Of a stretch of 64,000 bases of DNA, positions 34,322 through 42,437 are shown in pieces. Source of the DNA: Kitasatospora sp. NBC_01266 (lineage in GTDB: Bacteria > Actinomycetota > Actinomycetes > Streptomycetales > Streptomycetaceae); assembly GCF_036242395.1 (NCBI RefSeq), contig NZ_CP108458.1, positions 1,488,001-1,552,000 of the forward strand. Reading direction: 5' to 3'. Under the pieces are notes generated by a model. It searched no databases, was not told the DNA's origin, and saw only the letters and a program-made list of their open reading frames with translations. Position numbers and translations under genes: made by a program. The first letter of the stretch is position 1, and every line of letters begins with the position of its first letter.

Positions 34322-35632
34322 TCAGCAGCCACTTACCGACACCGGCTGCGCCTCTGGGGTGTCGGCTGCGAACCGGCGCAGGCCGGGTGTGGTCGCGCCG
34401 ATCGCCGCGACCGCGGCGACGCACAGCAGGCCGCCGCTGACCAGCGCGGCGGTGCCCGAGGTCGCCCCCGCCAGCAGGCCGCCGCGCAGGTTGCCGAGGT
34501 CGGGGCCGGCCTGGCCGACGACCTGTTCGGCGGCGCTGACCCGGCCCAGCAGGGCGTTCGGGGTGTGCAGTTGCACGATCGTGCTCCGGGAGACGACGGA
34601 GACCGTGTCGGCCGCGCCCGCCAGCACCAGGAAGCCCAGCCCGACCCACGGGTTGTCCGACAGGCCGAAGAGCGCCAACGCCGCTCCCCAGGTGGCCGAG
34701 CCGGCGAGCATCAGCAGTCCGGGGCGGGCCAGCCGGGTCATCGCCCCCGACAGGACGGAGGCGGCCACCCCGCCGACGGCGATGGCGGTCAGGAAGAGCC
34801 CGAGGGTGCGTGGATCGTCGTGGAACCGTTCGGCGTTGATCAGCGGAAAGAGGCTGATCGGCATCGACAGGACGGTGGCGGCCAGATCGGTGAGCAGCGC
34901 GCCGCGCACCGCGGGGTTGCGGGCCATGAAGGCGAGGCCGTCGCGCACACCGGCCAGGCCCGGTCGGGACGGCTCCCCTTCGGGTCGCATCGGCGGCAGC
35001 CCGAACGCGCCGTAGAACGACGCCCCGAAGGTCAGCGCGTCGATCAGGTAGCAGCCACCGACGCCGAACCGGCCGAGGACCAGCCCGCCCAGGGCCGGTC
35101 CCAGCAGCATCGCGCCCTGGAACGAGATCCGCTGCAGGGCCAGTCCGGCCGCGAGCCGGTCCTTCGGCAGCAGGTGCGGGACGAAGGTGCGGGCGGCGGG
35201 CCCGCCGCCGGCCGTGCAGCAGGACTGTGCCGCGACCAGCAGCAGCAGCCCGGCCGCCGGCAGGTGGCCGAACAGGCCCTGGACCGCCAGCAGGGCCGAG
35301 CAGGCGGCCTGGCCGGTGGTGGTGGCCAGGTAGAGCCTGCGCCGGTCCACCCGGTCCACGAGCGAGCCGGCGAAGAGTCCGAACGCGATCAGCGGGAGGG
35401 CCTGGGCCAGGCCGACAGCGCCGGTCCAGGCGGTGCTGCCGGTGGTCTGCCAGACCTGGAACATCACGGCGACGACGGTCAGTTGGCTGCCGAGGCCGGA
35501 GCAGGTCCGGCCGATCCAGAGCCGCCGGAAGGCCGGCGAGGTCCGCAGCGGCGAGAGGTCGATCAGCGCGCGTCTCAGGTCCAGTCGCCGTTGGCTCTGC
35601 TCGGTCGGATCGAGTGCGCTGTCCTCGGCCAT
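34322..35632 (-). CDS. MFS transporter (EntS-like exporter)
   Basis: 436 residues with about 12 predicted membrane helices. The first begins after 'SPAFRRLWIGRTCSGLGSQLTVVAVMFQVW', and the loop 2-3 signature is 'GSLVDRVDRRRLY'. The pattern 'LRTSPAFRRLWIG' is typical of the enterobactin-exporter-like (EntS/MFS_3) subgroup found throughout Streptomyces, which exports small molecules or siderophores by proton antiport. No biosynthetic genes flank it, so the substrate is unknown. A symmetrical 22-base dyad lies 13-34 bases upstream of the ATG and probably binds a local or distant repressor. Confidence 0.82.
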   Translation of the reverse strand: MAEDSALDPTEQSQRRLDLRRALIDLSPLRTSPAFRRLWIGRTCSGLGSQLTVVAVMFQVWQTTGSTAWTGAVGLAQALPLIAFGLFAGSLVDRVDRRRLYLATTTGQAACSALLAVQGLFGHLPAAGLLLLVAAQSCCTAGGGPAARTFVPHLLPKDRLAAGLALQRISFQGAMLLGPALGGLVLGRFGVGGCYLIDALTFGASFYGAFGLPPMRPEGEPSRPGLAGVRDGLAFMARNPAVRGALLTDLAATVLSMPISLFPLINAERFHDDPRTLGLFLTAIAVGGVAASVLSGAMTRLARPGLLMLAGSATWGAALALFGLSDNPWVGLGFLVLAGAADTVSVVSRSTIVQLHTPNALLGRVSAAEQVVGQAGPDLGNLRGGLLAGATSGTAALVSGGLLCVAAVAAIGATTPGLRRFAADTPEAQPVSVSGC

Positions 35633-35644
35633 GGGCGCATCGTA

Positions 35645-35666
35645 ACAGTACTTATATAAGGGCTGT
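35645..35666. promoter_or_regulatory. Operator-like dyad upstream of the MFS gene
   Basis: ACAG-NN-CTTATATAAG-NN-CTGT is fully symmetrical and strikingly AT-rich for this genome. Likely a TetR/MarR-type operator overlapping the promoter; no regulator gene lies next to it. Confidence 0.55.
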
Positions 35667-35773
35667 CGGAAGTTCCCGACTCCCCCGCTGTCAGCCCGGT
35701 ACCGCCTCGGCGGGGCGGGACGGCGCCGGTGCCGGCCTGGGCGATCCGGGCGCGATCCAGGGCGACCGGGTCA

Positions 35774-37030
35774 CTACGCCGCCTTCAGCGCCTCCCGCCA
35801 GCTCACCCGGGCGCCGCTGCGCAGCACGGAGTTGCGGTAGATCCGGGCGGCGAACCGGATCAGCAGTGCGGCCAGCAGCAGGGTCAGCGCGAGCGCCGTG
35901 ACGCTCTGCCAGACCGGCACCACCCCGAGCGCGATCCGCATCGGCATCAGCACCGGCGCGAACAGCGGGACCATCGACAGGACGGTCAGCAGCGTGTTGT
36001 CCGGGTTGTGCGGCAGCACCGAGATGCCGATGACCCAGGAGGCCATGATCGGCATGATCAGCGGGAACTGCACACCGCCCAGGTCCTCCTGACGGGAGAC
36101 CAGCGCACCCGCCGCGGCGAACAGGTTCGCGTAGAGGGCGAAGCCGGCCAGGTACCAGGCCACCGCCCACAGGACGGCCGAGGCCGAGCCGCCCAGCGAG
36201 AGCGACAGGGCGCCGGTCAGCCGGCCCGCGGCCACGCCCGCGCCGCTGACCACGGCGATCTGGATCAGGCCGAGCACTCCGATGCCGAGCACCTTGCCCG
36301 CCATCAGCTGCCAGGGGCGCAGGGTGGCCAGCAGCAGTTCGACCACCCGGCTGCTCTTCTCCTCGACCACGCCCTGCGCGATCAGCGGACCGCAGGTCAT
36401 CAGCGAGAGGTAGATCAGGAAGCCGGCGACGATCCCCACGATCAGGTGCTGGGTGTGGGCGGGCTTGGCCGGCTGCAGGGTCGCCACCCGCACGTTCGCC
36501 GCGCTCACGGCCTCGGTCACCTGGCCCGGGTCGCCGCCCAGCCGGGTGATCTGGGCATCCAGCGCCTGCTCGCGCGCGATCGCGCCGAGCGCTCCGCGCA
36601 TCGTGCCGTCCAGCGACTTGTCGACAGTGACCTGCAGCCCCTGGGGCACGCTCACCACCAGGGCACTGAGCTGCCCCGCGCGCACCTGGGCCTGGCCGGT
36701 CGCCTGGTCCGGGACGATCCGGGTCGCGATGTGCTCCCCGGCCGCCGTGCCCGCGACCTCCAGCGGCGCTGCCAGCGAGACGTCCTGGCGCAGCAGGCCG
36801 ACGGTCCTGGTGCTCGGCCCGCCGGCGTGCACGAAGTGGAAGATGACGCTCGTCGCGACCACCGCCAGCACCATGACGGCCAGGCTGATCCGGAACGCCT
36901 TGGAGCGGATCCGGGTGCCCAGCTCCCGCCGGGCGACCAGGGTGACGGCGTCCCGCGAGCTCAGCCGGAGGTCGTGATCGTCCGTTCGGTCCGTTCGGTC
37001 CGTTCGGTCCGTTGCGTTCAGGTCGGTCAT
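35774..37030 (-). CDS. ABC-2 type exporter permease (NatB-like)
   Basis: 418 residues. The cytoplasmic N-terminus contains a tandem Arg-Thr-Asp repeat encoded by a 9-bp DNA repeat. The first membrane helix is 'FRISLAVMVLAVVATSVIFHFV', an extracellular loop of about 130 residues follows, then five to six C-terminal helices. The motif 'GVVEEKSSRVVELLLATLRPWQLMAGKVLG' is the hallmark of ABC-2/NatB permeases. Its ATG overlaps the stop of the ATP-binding subunit (ATGA), so the two make one exporter. The substrate is unknown; NatAB-type systems move sodium or drugs. Confidence 0.85.
   Translation of the reverse strand: MTDLNATDRTDRTDRTDDHDLRLSSRDAVTLVARRELGTRIRSKAFRISLAVMVLAVVATSVIFHFVHAGGPSTRTVGLLRQDVSLAAPLEVAGTAAGEHIATRIVPDQATGQAQVRAGQLSALVVSVPQGLQVTVDKSLDGTMRGALGAIAREQALDAQITRLGGDPGQVTEAVSAANVRVATLQPAKPAHTQHLIVGIVAGFLIYLSLMTCGPLIAQGVVEEKSSRVVELLLATLRPWQLMAGKVLGIGVLGLIQIAVVSGAGVAAGRLTGALSLSLGGSASAVLWAVAWYLAGFALYANLFAAAGALVSRQEDLGGVQFPLIMPIMASWVIGISVLPHNPDNTLLTVLSMVPLFAPVLMPMRIALGVVPVWQSVTALALTLLLAALLIRFAARIYRNSVLRSGARVSWREALKAA
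36981..37016. repeat. Coding 9-bp tandem repeat (TCCGTTCGG)
   Basis: Three exact copies of TCCGTTCGG and a degenerate fourth, encoding repeated Arg-Thr-Asp near the N-terminus of the permease. Copy number may vary between strains. Confidence 0.85.
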
Positions 37031-37947
37031 GACGCGTCCTCCTGCTCACTCACCACGTGCCGGAACAGTTCGGTCAGCGACGGCCGCCGCCGGGCGAACT
37101 CGCGGACCGGCCCGGTGGCCAGTGCCGCCGCCAGCACCGCTTGGTCGTCGGCCCCCGCCGCCAGTTCCAGCACGGTCCGCCCGCCGTCGGTGCCGCGCAC
37201 GGTGACGCCGGACAGCCCGCTCGCCCAGCCGCTCGCGGCCTGCGGCGCGTCCACCTCCAGCAGCTCGGTGCCGCCGGTGCGCAGCTCGTCGACCGTGCCG
37301 CAGGCGACCATCGCGCCGGACCGGACGATGCCGACCCGGTCGCAGAGCCGCTCCACCAGCTCCAGCTGGTGGCTGGAGAAGATCACCGGCACCCCCGCCG
37401 CCGCCTTGTCCCTGAGCACCTCGCTCATCACGTCCACCGCCACCGGGTCCAGCCCGGAGAACGGCTCGTCCAGCACCAGGATCACCGGGTCGTGCACCAG
37501 GGCAGCGGCGAGCTGGACCCGCTGCTGGTTGCCCAGGCTGAGCTTCTGCACCTCGTCGCCGATCCGGGCCGCCACCCCCAGCCGCTCGGTCCACTCGCGG
37601 GTGGCCCGGGTGGCCGCGGTCGCGCTCAGGCCGTGCAGCCTGGCCAGGTACTCCAGCTGCTCGCCGACCCGCATCCGCGGGTAGAGGCCGCGCTCCTCGG
37701 GCATGTAGCCGATCCGGCTGCGGGTGCGCAGGGTGACCCGCTCCCCGCCCCAGCGGACCTCGCCGGCGTCCGCCGCCAGCACGCCGAGCACGATCCGCAT
37801 CGTGGTCGTCTTGCCCGCGCCGTTGCTGCCCACGAAGCCGAATATCTCGCCGGCGCGGACCTCGAAGGTCATCTCCCGCAGGGCCACGGTGTCCCCGTAG
37901 CGCTTGGAGATGCCGTCCACCTCCAGCCTTCGGTCGCTCACGTTCAC
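37027..37947 (-). CDS. ABC exporter ATP-binding subunit (NatA-like)
   Basis: 306 residues from a GTG with GGGAGGAG about seven bases upstream; a much longer open frame lacks support before it. Walker A is 'GSNGAGKTTT' (about 41-50), the Q-loop region is 'IGYMPEERGLYPRM', the ABC signature is 'LSLGNQQRVQLA', Walker B is 'VILVLDEPFSGLDP' and the switch His is in 'FSSHQLELVE'. 'EERGLYP' and the C-terminal DUF4162-like domain are typical of NatA-type exporters. It energises the permease encoded directly downstream. It is divergent from the SPFH operon, sharing a 103-base promoter region with a perfect 12-bp palindrome. Confidence 0.88.
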   Translation of the reverse strand: MNVSDRRLEVDGISKRYGDTVALREMTFEVRAGEIFGFVGSNGAGKTTTMRIVLGVLAADAGEVRWGGERVTLRTRSRIGYMPEERGLYPRMRVGEQLEYLARLHGLSATAATRATREWTERLGVAARIGDEVQKLSLGNQQRVQLAAALVHDPVILVLDEPFSGLDPVAVDVMSEVLRDKAAAGVPVIFSSHQLELVERLCDRVGIVRSGAMVACGTVDELRTGGTELLEVDAPQAASGWASGLSGVTVRGTDGGRTVLELAAGADDQAVLAAALATGPVREFARRRPSLTELFRHVVSEQEDAS

Positions 37948-37996
37948 TGCCCGCTCCTCCCGTTGTCGGGCGGTTCCGGTTCCGACCACCCAATAA

Positions 37997-38008
37997 AGTG
38001 ATATCACT
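37997..38008. promoter_or_regulatory. Perfect palindrome AGTGATATCACT between divergent operons
   Basis: A 12-bp perfect palindrome in an AT-rich island (AATAAAGTGATATCACTATG) between the ABC exporter and SPFH operons. It has the form of a small-repressor operator. The ribbon-helix-helix protein of the SPFH operon or a GntR/YtrA-type factor could bind it. Confidence 0.6.
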
Positions 38009-38050
38009 ATGCTAGATTGATGCCAACAGCAAGACGGAAGGAAACTCGCG

Positions 38051-38995
38051 ATGAGCCAGAACCAGCAGCCTCCGGTCAACGACCTTCCGGCCATGCCCGC
38101 ACCCAAGGTCCGCGAGCGCGCCATCAGCGGCGCCCCCGGGCTGGCGATGCTGGGCCTGTGCCTGCTCCTCCTGCTCGGCGGAATCGCGCTGGGCGTCACC
38201 GGCCTGGTGATCACCACCAAGCACCACAACGGCCTCGGCATCACGCTGCTCGCGGTCGGCGTCCTGGTCCTGCTCGGCGGCCTGCTCTGCTGCCGCGGCC
38301 TGGCCGTGGTCGCCCCCGGGCAGGCCAAGGTGGTCCTGCTGTTCGGCCGCTACCTCGGCACCCTGCGCAGCCCCGGCCTGACCTGGGTCAACCCGTTCGC
38401 CAACCGGTCCACGGTGTCCACCAGGATCCGCAACCAGGAGACCGAGACGGTCAAGGTCAACGACCTCGACGGCAACCCGATCGAGATGGCCGCGGTGGTC
38501 GTCTGGCAGGTCGAGGACACCGCGAAGGCCGTCTTCGAGGTGGACGACTTCCGCAAGTTCGTCGCGATCCAGTCCGAGACCGCCGTGCGGCACATCGCCA
38601 ACAGCTACCCCTACGACGCCCGCGAGGAGGGCCGGCTCTCGCTGCGCGACAGCGCCGAGGAGATCACCCAGACCCTCTCCGCCGAGATCTCCGCCCGGGT
38701 CGCCTCCGCCGGCGTGAGCGTGATCGAGTCCCGTATCACCCGGCTGGCCTACGCCCCCGAGATCGCCCAGGTCATGCTGCAGCGCCAGCAGGCCGGCGCG
38801 GTGGTCGCGGCCCGGACCCGGATCGTCGAAGGCGCCGTCGGCATGGTCGAACTCGCCCTGGCCCGGCTCGCCGAACACGACATCGTCGAGCTCGACGAGG
38901 AGCGCAAGGCCGCCATGGTGAGCAACCTGCTGGTGGTGCTCTGCGGCGACCGCGGTACGCAGCCGGTGGTCAACACCGGTTCGCTCTACCAGTGA
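38051..38995 (+). CDS. SPFH-domain (slipin/flotillin-like) membrane protein
   Basis: 314 residues with a GGAAGGAAA ribosome site. The N-terminus carries two membrane helices (about 30-55 and 62-80), '[24 protein letters not shown]' and '[18 protein letters not shown]'. The SPFH domain (about 85-280) follows: '[25 protein letters not shown]', '[29 protein letters not shown]', and '[31 protein letters not shown]'. Such proteins oligomerise into membrane microdomain scaffolds. The short gap to the next gene (9 bases) suggests an operon with a ribbon-helix-helix protein, a pairing common in Streptomyces. Substrate or partner unknown. Confidence 0.87.
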   Translation: MSQNQQPPVNDLPAMPAPKVRERAISGAPGLAMLGLCLLLLLGGIALGVTGLVITTKHHNGLGITLLAVGVLVLLGGLLCCRGLAVVAPGQAKVVLLFGRYLGTLRSPGLTWVNPFANRSTVSTRIRNQETETVKVNDLDGNPIEMAAVVVWQVEDTAKAVFEVDDFRKFVAIQSETAVRHIANSYPYDAREEGRLSLRDSAEEITQTLSAEISARVASAGVSVIESRITRLAYAPEIAQVMLQRQQAGAVVAARTRIVEGAVGMVELALARLAEHDIVELDEERKAAMVSNLLVVLCGDRGTQPVVNTGSLYQ

Positions 38996-39004
38996 GCCCC
39001 GCTG

Positions 39005-39280
39005 GTGACCACCGAACGCAAGAAGATCCTGCTGCGCCTCGACCCGGCCGTGCACGACGCGCTGGCCCGCTGGGCCAGTGACGAACTGCGCAGCACCAAC
39101 GCGCAGATCGAGTTCCTGCTGCGCCGCGCGCTCAGCGAGGCCGGACGGATGCCGCGCGACGCGGGGGGCATGGCCCGCCGGGGGCGGCCACCGAAGGCGG
39201 AGCGGGTGCCGGAGACCGGGGAGCAGGAGACCGGGGAGCAGGAGGCCGGGGAGCGGGAGGAGCGGGCGGACCAGGCCTGA
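39005..39280 (+). CDS. Arc/CopG-type ribbon-helix-helix protein
   Basis: 91 residues from GTG, nine bases after the SPFH gene. 'RKKILLRLDPAVHDALARWASDELRSTNAQIEFLLRRAL' is a clear ribbon-helix-helix: the beta strand 'KILLRLD' contacts DNA and two helices dimerise. The tail is low in complexity, with 'RRGRPPK' and repeated Gly-Glu-Gln-Glu. It probably regulates its own operon, perhaps through the palindrome at 37997-38008. Confidence 0.8.
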   Translation: MTTERKKILLRLDPAVHDALARWASDELRSTNAQIEFLLRRALSEAGRMPRDAGGMARRGRPPKAERVPETGEQETGEQEAGEREERADQA

Positions 39281-39415
39281 CCGCTCGCGCCGAACCGCCC
39301 CGCCGACTTCCCAATCCCGGCGGCCCGCTGATCGGCCGCCGAGCGCACAACACACCCGCCGCCTGGGAATGAACCGCTCTGGACGGCGTCGCCCTTACCG
39401 GATTGGAGCAGCTCG

Positions 39416-40048
39416 ATGGACCTCCCCGACACCCTCCCCGGCCGGCTCTACCTGCTCGCCTACCCGCCCGACTCCGACCGCCTGCGCTACCGCTCCGACC
39501 TGGATCTGCTGCTGCGCGCGGCGGCCCTGACCGACCTGCTCCAGCGCGGCCTGCTGGCCGACCGGGACGGCCGCCCGGAGCCCGACGGCCCGGCCCCCAG
39601 CCGGCTCGACCCGGTCCTGGTCACCGTGCTGGACGAGGTCGCCGAGTCCCGTCCGCGCAGATGGGAGCACTGGGTCAGGGTGAAGGGCCGAGCCATCAAG
39701 CCGGCGGTCCGCGACCGGCTCGGCGAGCAGGGCTACCTGGACCTGGTCGAGCACCGGGTGCTGGGGCTCTTCCCCACGCTGCGCCCGGTGCCGCGCGAGC
39801 CCGACGTGCGCCGCCGCCTCGCCGCCGAGTTCGAGGCCGCGTTCACCAGGCCGGCCGCGGAGGTCGAGCCCTGCCAGGCCGCCGCCGTCGCCCTGGCCGC
39901 GGCCGGCGAGATGCGCACGGTGCTGAGCCGCCAACGCCAGCGCGCCGAGCGGGACCGGATCGCCGAACTGACCGCCCGCACCGGCCCGGTCCCCCGGGCC
40001 CTGCGCAGCGCCATCCAGGGCCGGCGCGCCGCGCACTCGGCGGGCTGA
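39416..40048 (+). CDS. GPP34 (GOLPH3-like) family protein
   Basis: 210 residues. 'LPGRLYLLAYPPDSDRLRYRSDLDLLLRAAALTDLLQRGLL' followed by 'RLDPVLVTVLDEVAES' and 'RDRLGEQGYLDLVEHRVLGLFP' is the helical core and beta hairpin of the GPP34 family, the bacterial relatives of Golgi phosphoprotein 3, which bind phosphoinositide-type lipids in eukaryotes. Streptomycetes carry many copies of unknown role. It ends in an Arg-rich helix and a basic tail. A stand-alone gene with no coupling to its neighbours. Confidence 0.82.
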   Translation: MDLPDTLPGRLYLLAYPPDSDRLRYRSDLDLLLRAAALTDLLQRGLLADRDGRPEPDGPAPSRLDPVLVTVLDEVAESRPRRWEHWVRVKGRAIKPAVRDRLGEQGYLDLVEHRVLGLFPTLRPVPREPDVRRRLAAEFEAAFTRPAAEVEPCQAAAVALAAAGEMRTVLSRQRQRAERDRIAELTARTGPVPRALRSAIQGRRAAHSAG

Positions 40049-40090
40049 CGGGCCGGGCCGGCCGGGCCGGTGCCCTGGTCCGACGGCTGA

Positions 40091-40120
40091 TCAGTTCCGG
40101 TCAGTTCCGGTCAGTTCCGC
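40091..40120. repeat. Tandem 10-bp repeat (TCAGTTCCGG)
   Basis: Two exact copies and one near-exact copy at the 3' end of the GrpB-family gene. Each carries an in-frame stop for the minus-strand gene, giving repeated stop codons. Confidence 0.8.
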
Positions 40121-40734
40121 TCGGATCCGGGGCCCGTTGCGGCGTGCGGTGTCCAACCGGCCTCGCCGGCCCAGGACTCGGCGACCGTGATGACCAAGTC
40201 GACGACGGGATCCTTGACGTCGGCGTAGCTTCCGATCTCCCTGACGTTGTCGGCCAGGACCCTCTTGAAGGCGGCATAGGCGGGCACCGCCTCGGGGTGG
40301 GCCCGGAACCAGTCGCGGAACAGCAGGGCGAGCCGCTCGTTGGGCGAACCGAGGAGGCGGACGTGCAGGTTGACGTCCGCCTCCTGCGAGTGTCCCCCGC
40401 GCCGTGACCACAGCCTCTTCGCCCAGCGCTGCGGGTCGTCGTCGCGGCCGGCGGGGACGTGGTCGTGCTGGTAGCGGGACCGCTGGAACCCTCGGTCGGC
40501 CAGCGGCTGGTCGAACGCGTCCTCGGCCTGCCGCAGGTCCAGCACGCTGACCTGGAGGTCGAACATCGGTTTGGCCGCCATGCCGGGGATGGCGGTGCTG
40601 CCGATGTGCTCGACGTGCAGGGCCAGTGGCGCGAGCAGCGAGCGCAGTTCGCTTGCCAGGGCGATTCCCTGGGCCTGCCAGGCGGGATCGGGGTCGACCA
40701 CGATCGGGGCGGCGGGCTTGGTGTCCTTGGGCAT
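40111..40734 (-). CDS. GrpB-family (UPF0157) nucleotidyltransferase-fold protein
   Basis: 207 residues. 'IVVDPDPAWQAQGIALASELRSLLAP' leads to 'HVEHIGSTAIPGMAAKPMFDLQVSV', where 'GSTAIPG' and 'KPMFDL' are the nucleotidyltransferase-like signature of the GrpB family. 'RVLGSP'-like ('VRLLGSPNERLALLFRDWFRAHP') and 'YAAFKRVLA' complete the usual pattern. Length matches the family. Often a domain of CoaE fusions; the stand-alone form has no assigned reaction. It is next to, but not coupled with, the injection-system operon. Confidence 0.85.
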   Translation of the reverse strand: MPKDTKPAAPIVVDPDPAWQAQGIALASELRSLLAPLALHVEHIGSTAIPGMAAKPMFDLQVSVLDLRQAEDAFDQPLADRGFQRSRYQHDHVPAGRDDDPQRWAKRLWSRRGGHSQEADVNLHVRLLGSPNERLALLFRDWFRAHPEAVPAYAAFKRVLADNVREIGSYADVKDPVVDLVITVAESWAGEAGWTPHAATGPGSERN

Positions 40735-40798
40735 CTGAGCAAGTGTAGGGAACGGGAACCGGCACGGCCCGCGCTCGGGCCGGCGCAGGCCGCGCGAC

Positions 40799-41848
40799 TC
40801 AGGTGCGTTTGAAGAACTCCACCTCGGCCAGCGCGAGGTCGCGTCCGGGACCCGTGCCGGCGGCGGTGCGGACGACGAGCGTCACGCGCACCACGTCGCT
40901 GACTCCGGTCACCACGGTCTGCGGGCCCGGCTTGTCGTTCAGGGTCACCTTCTGGTCCTTCACCTTTCCGTCCGACGCCGTGACCCGCAGGTCCAGGCTC
41001 GTGGGCCGGGCCTCCTGCAGGTACTGCTGCGGATCGGTGGAGCAGCCGGTGTGGATGATGAGGTCCACCAGCCGGAACGGGCCCGGGAAGGCGAAGGCGA
41101 TCGAGTCCCCGAGCTGCGGCGCTCCCCAGTAGGTGTTCGTCAGGCCGTCGACGGCCGCCGACGCGGGATGGCCAGGGTCAGCGGCACTCGCCGAGACCGC
41201 CGTGGGGGTGATCGCCGACGCGCTGCGGAGCTTGTCCAGCACGTCCTGGTAGGCGTTTCGGCCGGCCGGGTACAGCACGATCCCCGCGACCACCAGCGCC
41301 ACCACCACGAGCAGCGCGATGATCCGGCGCAGGGCGTTGCCGGAGCCGCCGATCCGCACCCGGCGGCGGAACGGCCAGCGGGTGCGCCACCACGGCAGGG
41401 CGGCCACGGGCGCGGCGACGGTGAGCGGCGCGGCGCAGCGCCGACAGAACCGCCGGTCGGGCCGGTTGGGCGTGCCGCACCGGGGGCAGGGCGGACCGTC
41501 CTGGGCGTCCTCGGCCGCCGACGACCGGACGACCGGGCGGGGCGCGACGGGCCTGGCGGGCTGCACCGCCACCGGGTCGGCCTCGGCGGCGGGGGCAGGC
41601 GAACTCGGCGGCTCGGCAACGGGCGTGGGGGGCTTCGGCTGCGGCTGGGGCTTCGGCTGGGGCTTCGGCTGCGGCTGCGGCTCGCCAGGAGTGCCGGTGT
41701 CGGTGGCCGCCTCGGTGGCGGGCTCGGTGGTCGCCTCGCTGGCGGGCTCGGTGGTCGGCGATGCCTGCCAGCCGAGATACGCACCGCAGTTGCCGCAGAA
41801 GTCGTCCCCGTCCTCGTTGGCCACTCCGCAGTCGGGACACGTACGCAT
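40799..41848 (-). CDS. Zinc-ribbon / transmembrane / discoidin-like protein closing the CIS operon (CisA-like architecture)
   Basis: 349 residues. Two zinc ribbons (4-22 'CPDC...CGNC'; 121-138 'CPRC...CRRC') are separated by a Pro/Glu/Gln-rich linker. A single membrane helix follows at about 176-193 ('IIALLVVVALVVAGIVLYPAG'), then an exported C-terminal domain resembling discoidin/F5-8C or NADase-type glycan-binding domains ('PASAAVDGLTNTYWGAPQLGDSIAFAFPGPFRLVDLIIHTG'). The topology would place the ribbons in the cytoplasm. A bitopic protein of this design has been described in Streptomyces as attaching the cytoplasmic injection system to the membrane; equivalence here is inferred from architecture and position. 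Starts 3 bases after the tail-protein stop. Confidence 0.75.
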   Translation of the reverse strand: MRTCPDCGVANEDGDDFCGNCGAYLGWQASPTTEPASEATTEPATEAATDTGTPGEPQPQPKPQPKPQPQPKPPTPVAEPPSSPAPAAEADPVAVQPARPVAPRPVVRSSAAEDAQDGPPCPRCGTPNRPDRRFCRRCAAPLTVAAPVAALPWWRTRWPFRRRVRIGGSGNALRRIIALLVVVALVVAGIVLYPAGRNAYQDVLDKLRSASAITPTAVSASAADPGHPASAAVDGLTNTYWGAPQLGDSIAFAFPGPFRLVDLIIHTGCSTDPQQYLQEARPTSLDLRVTASDGKVKDQKVTLNDKPGPQTVVTGVSDVVRVTLVVRTAAGTGPGRDLALAEVEFFKRT

Positions 41849-41851
41849 CCG

Positions 41852-42415
41852 TCAGCTCTCCTCTCTCCCGGGTGGGCCGGGCAGAATCTGCACCCGGTAG
41901 CTGAGATGGACCGGGCAGGACGCCCTGACCACGGCCAGTACCTGTTCCTCGTCCACCTCCGGAGTGCGCTCGGGCCAGACGCGGACCAGCAGTTCCCCCG
42001 AGGGCGCGGGCGGCAGCGCGGGGGCCGGGCTGGTGGACCAGGCCACGCCGCCGCCGTCCACGATCTGCGCGCCGACTCCGAGGACCAGGCCCAGCCGTTC
42101 CTGGAGTCCGCGCCGGGTGCCGCGCCAGCGGTGCAGCTCCGTCGCGCGCTGGACCACGGTGCGGCAGACCTCCTCCGGCCAGGCGGGGTCGGCCTCCACG
42201 GCCAGCCAGGTCGCCAGCCAGGCGAGGAAGTCCGCCGGGGCCAGGCGTGGTTGGAAGTAGGCGGGCAGGTTGTCCAGGGTGGCGAAGACCGGGGCGAGGA
42301 CGGTGTCCAGACCGGCCGTGAACCGCTGGGCGAAGTCGTCGTCGGCGTAGAGCGCGGGCAGCAGCTCGCCGATCGGGTGCGGGCTGGGCAGCCCCGGGAC
42401 GGCGGCCCGGCTCAT
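41852..42415 (-). CDS. CIS baseplate protein, phage tail protein I (P2 gpI) family
   Basis: 187 residues. 'PIGELLPALYADDDFAQRFTAGLDTVLAPVFATLDNLPAYFQPRLAPADFLAWLATWL' is the phage tail protein I domain, which in contractile systems joins the J/gp6-type baseplate protein to the outer ring (Afp12-like). 'LHRWRGTRRGLQERLGLVLG' is another family landmark. Lies 22 bases downstream of the larger baseplate gene in the same operon. It should be cytoplasmic as part of the assembled baseplate. Confidence 0.85.
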   Translation of the reverse strand: MSRAAVPGLPSPHPIGELLPALYADDDFAQRFTAGLDTVLAPVFATLDNLPAYFQPRLAPADFLAWLATWLAVEADPAWPEEVCRTVVQRATELHRWRGTRRGLQERLGLVLGVGAQIVDGGGVAWSTSPAPALPPAPSGELLVRVWPERTPEVDEEQVLAVVRASCPVHLSYRVQILPGPPGREES

Positions 42416-42437
42416 CCGCCCACCTCCAACTCGCCCA

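Noticed and set aside
37948..38328. 127-codon extension of the ABC ATPase
   Set aside because: It would run through the divergent promoter and the SPFH start; the GTG at 37947 has GGGAGGAG upstream.
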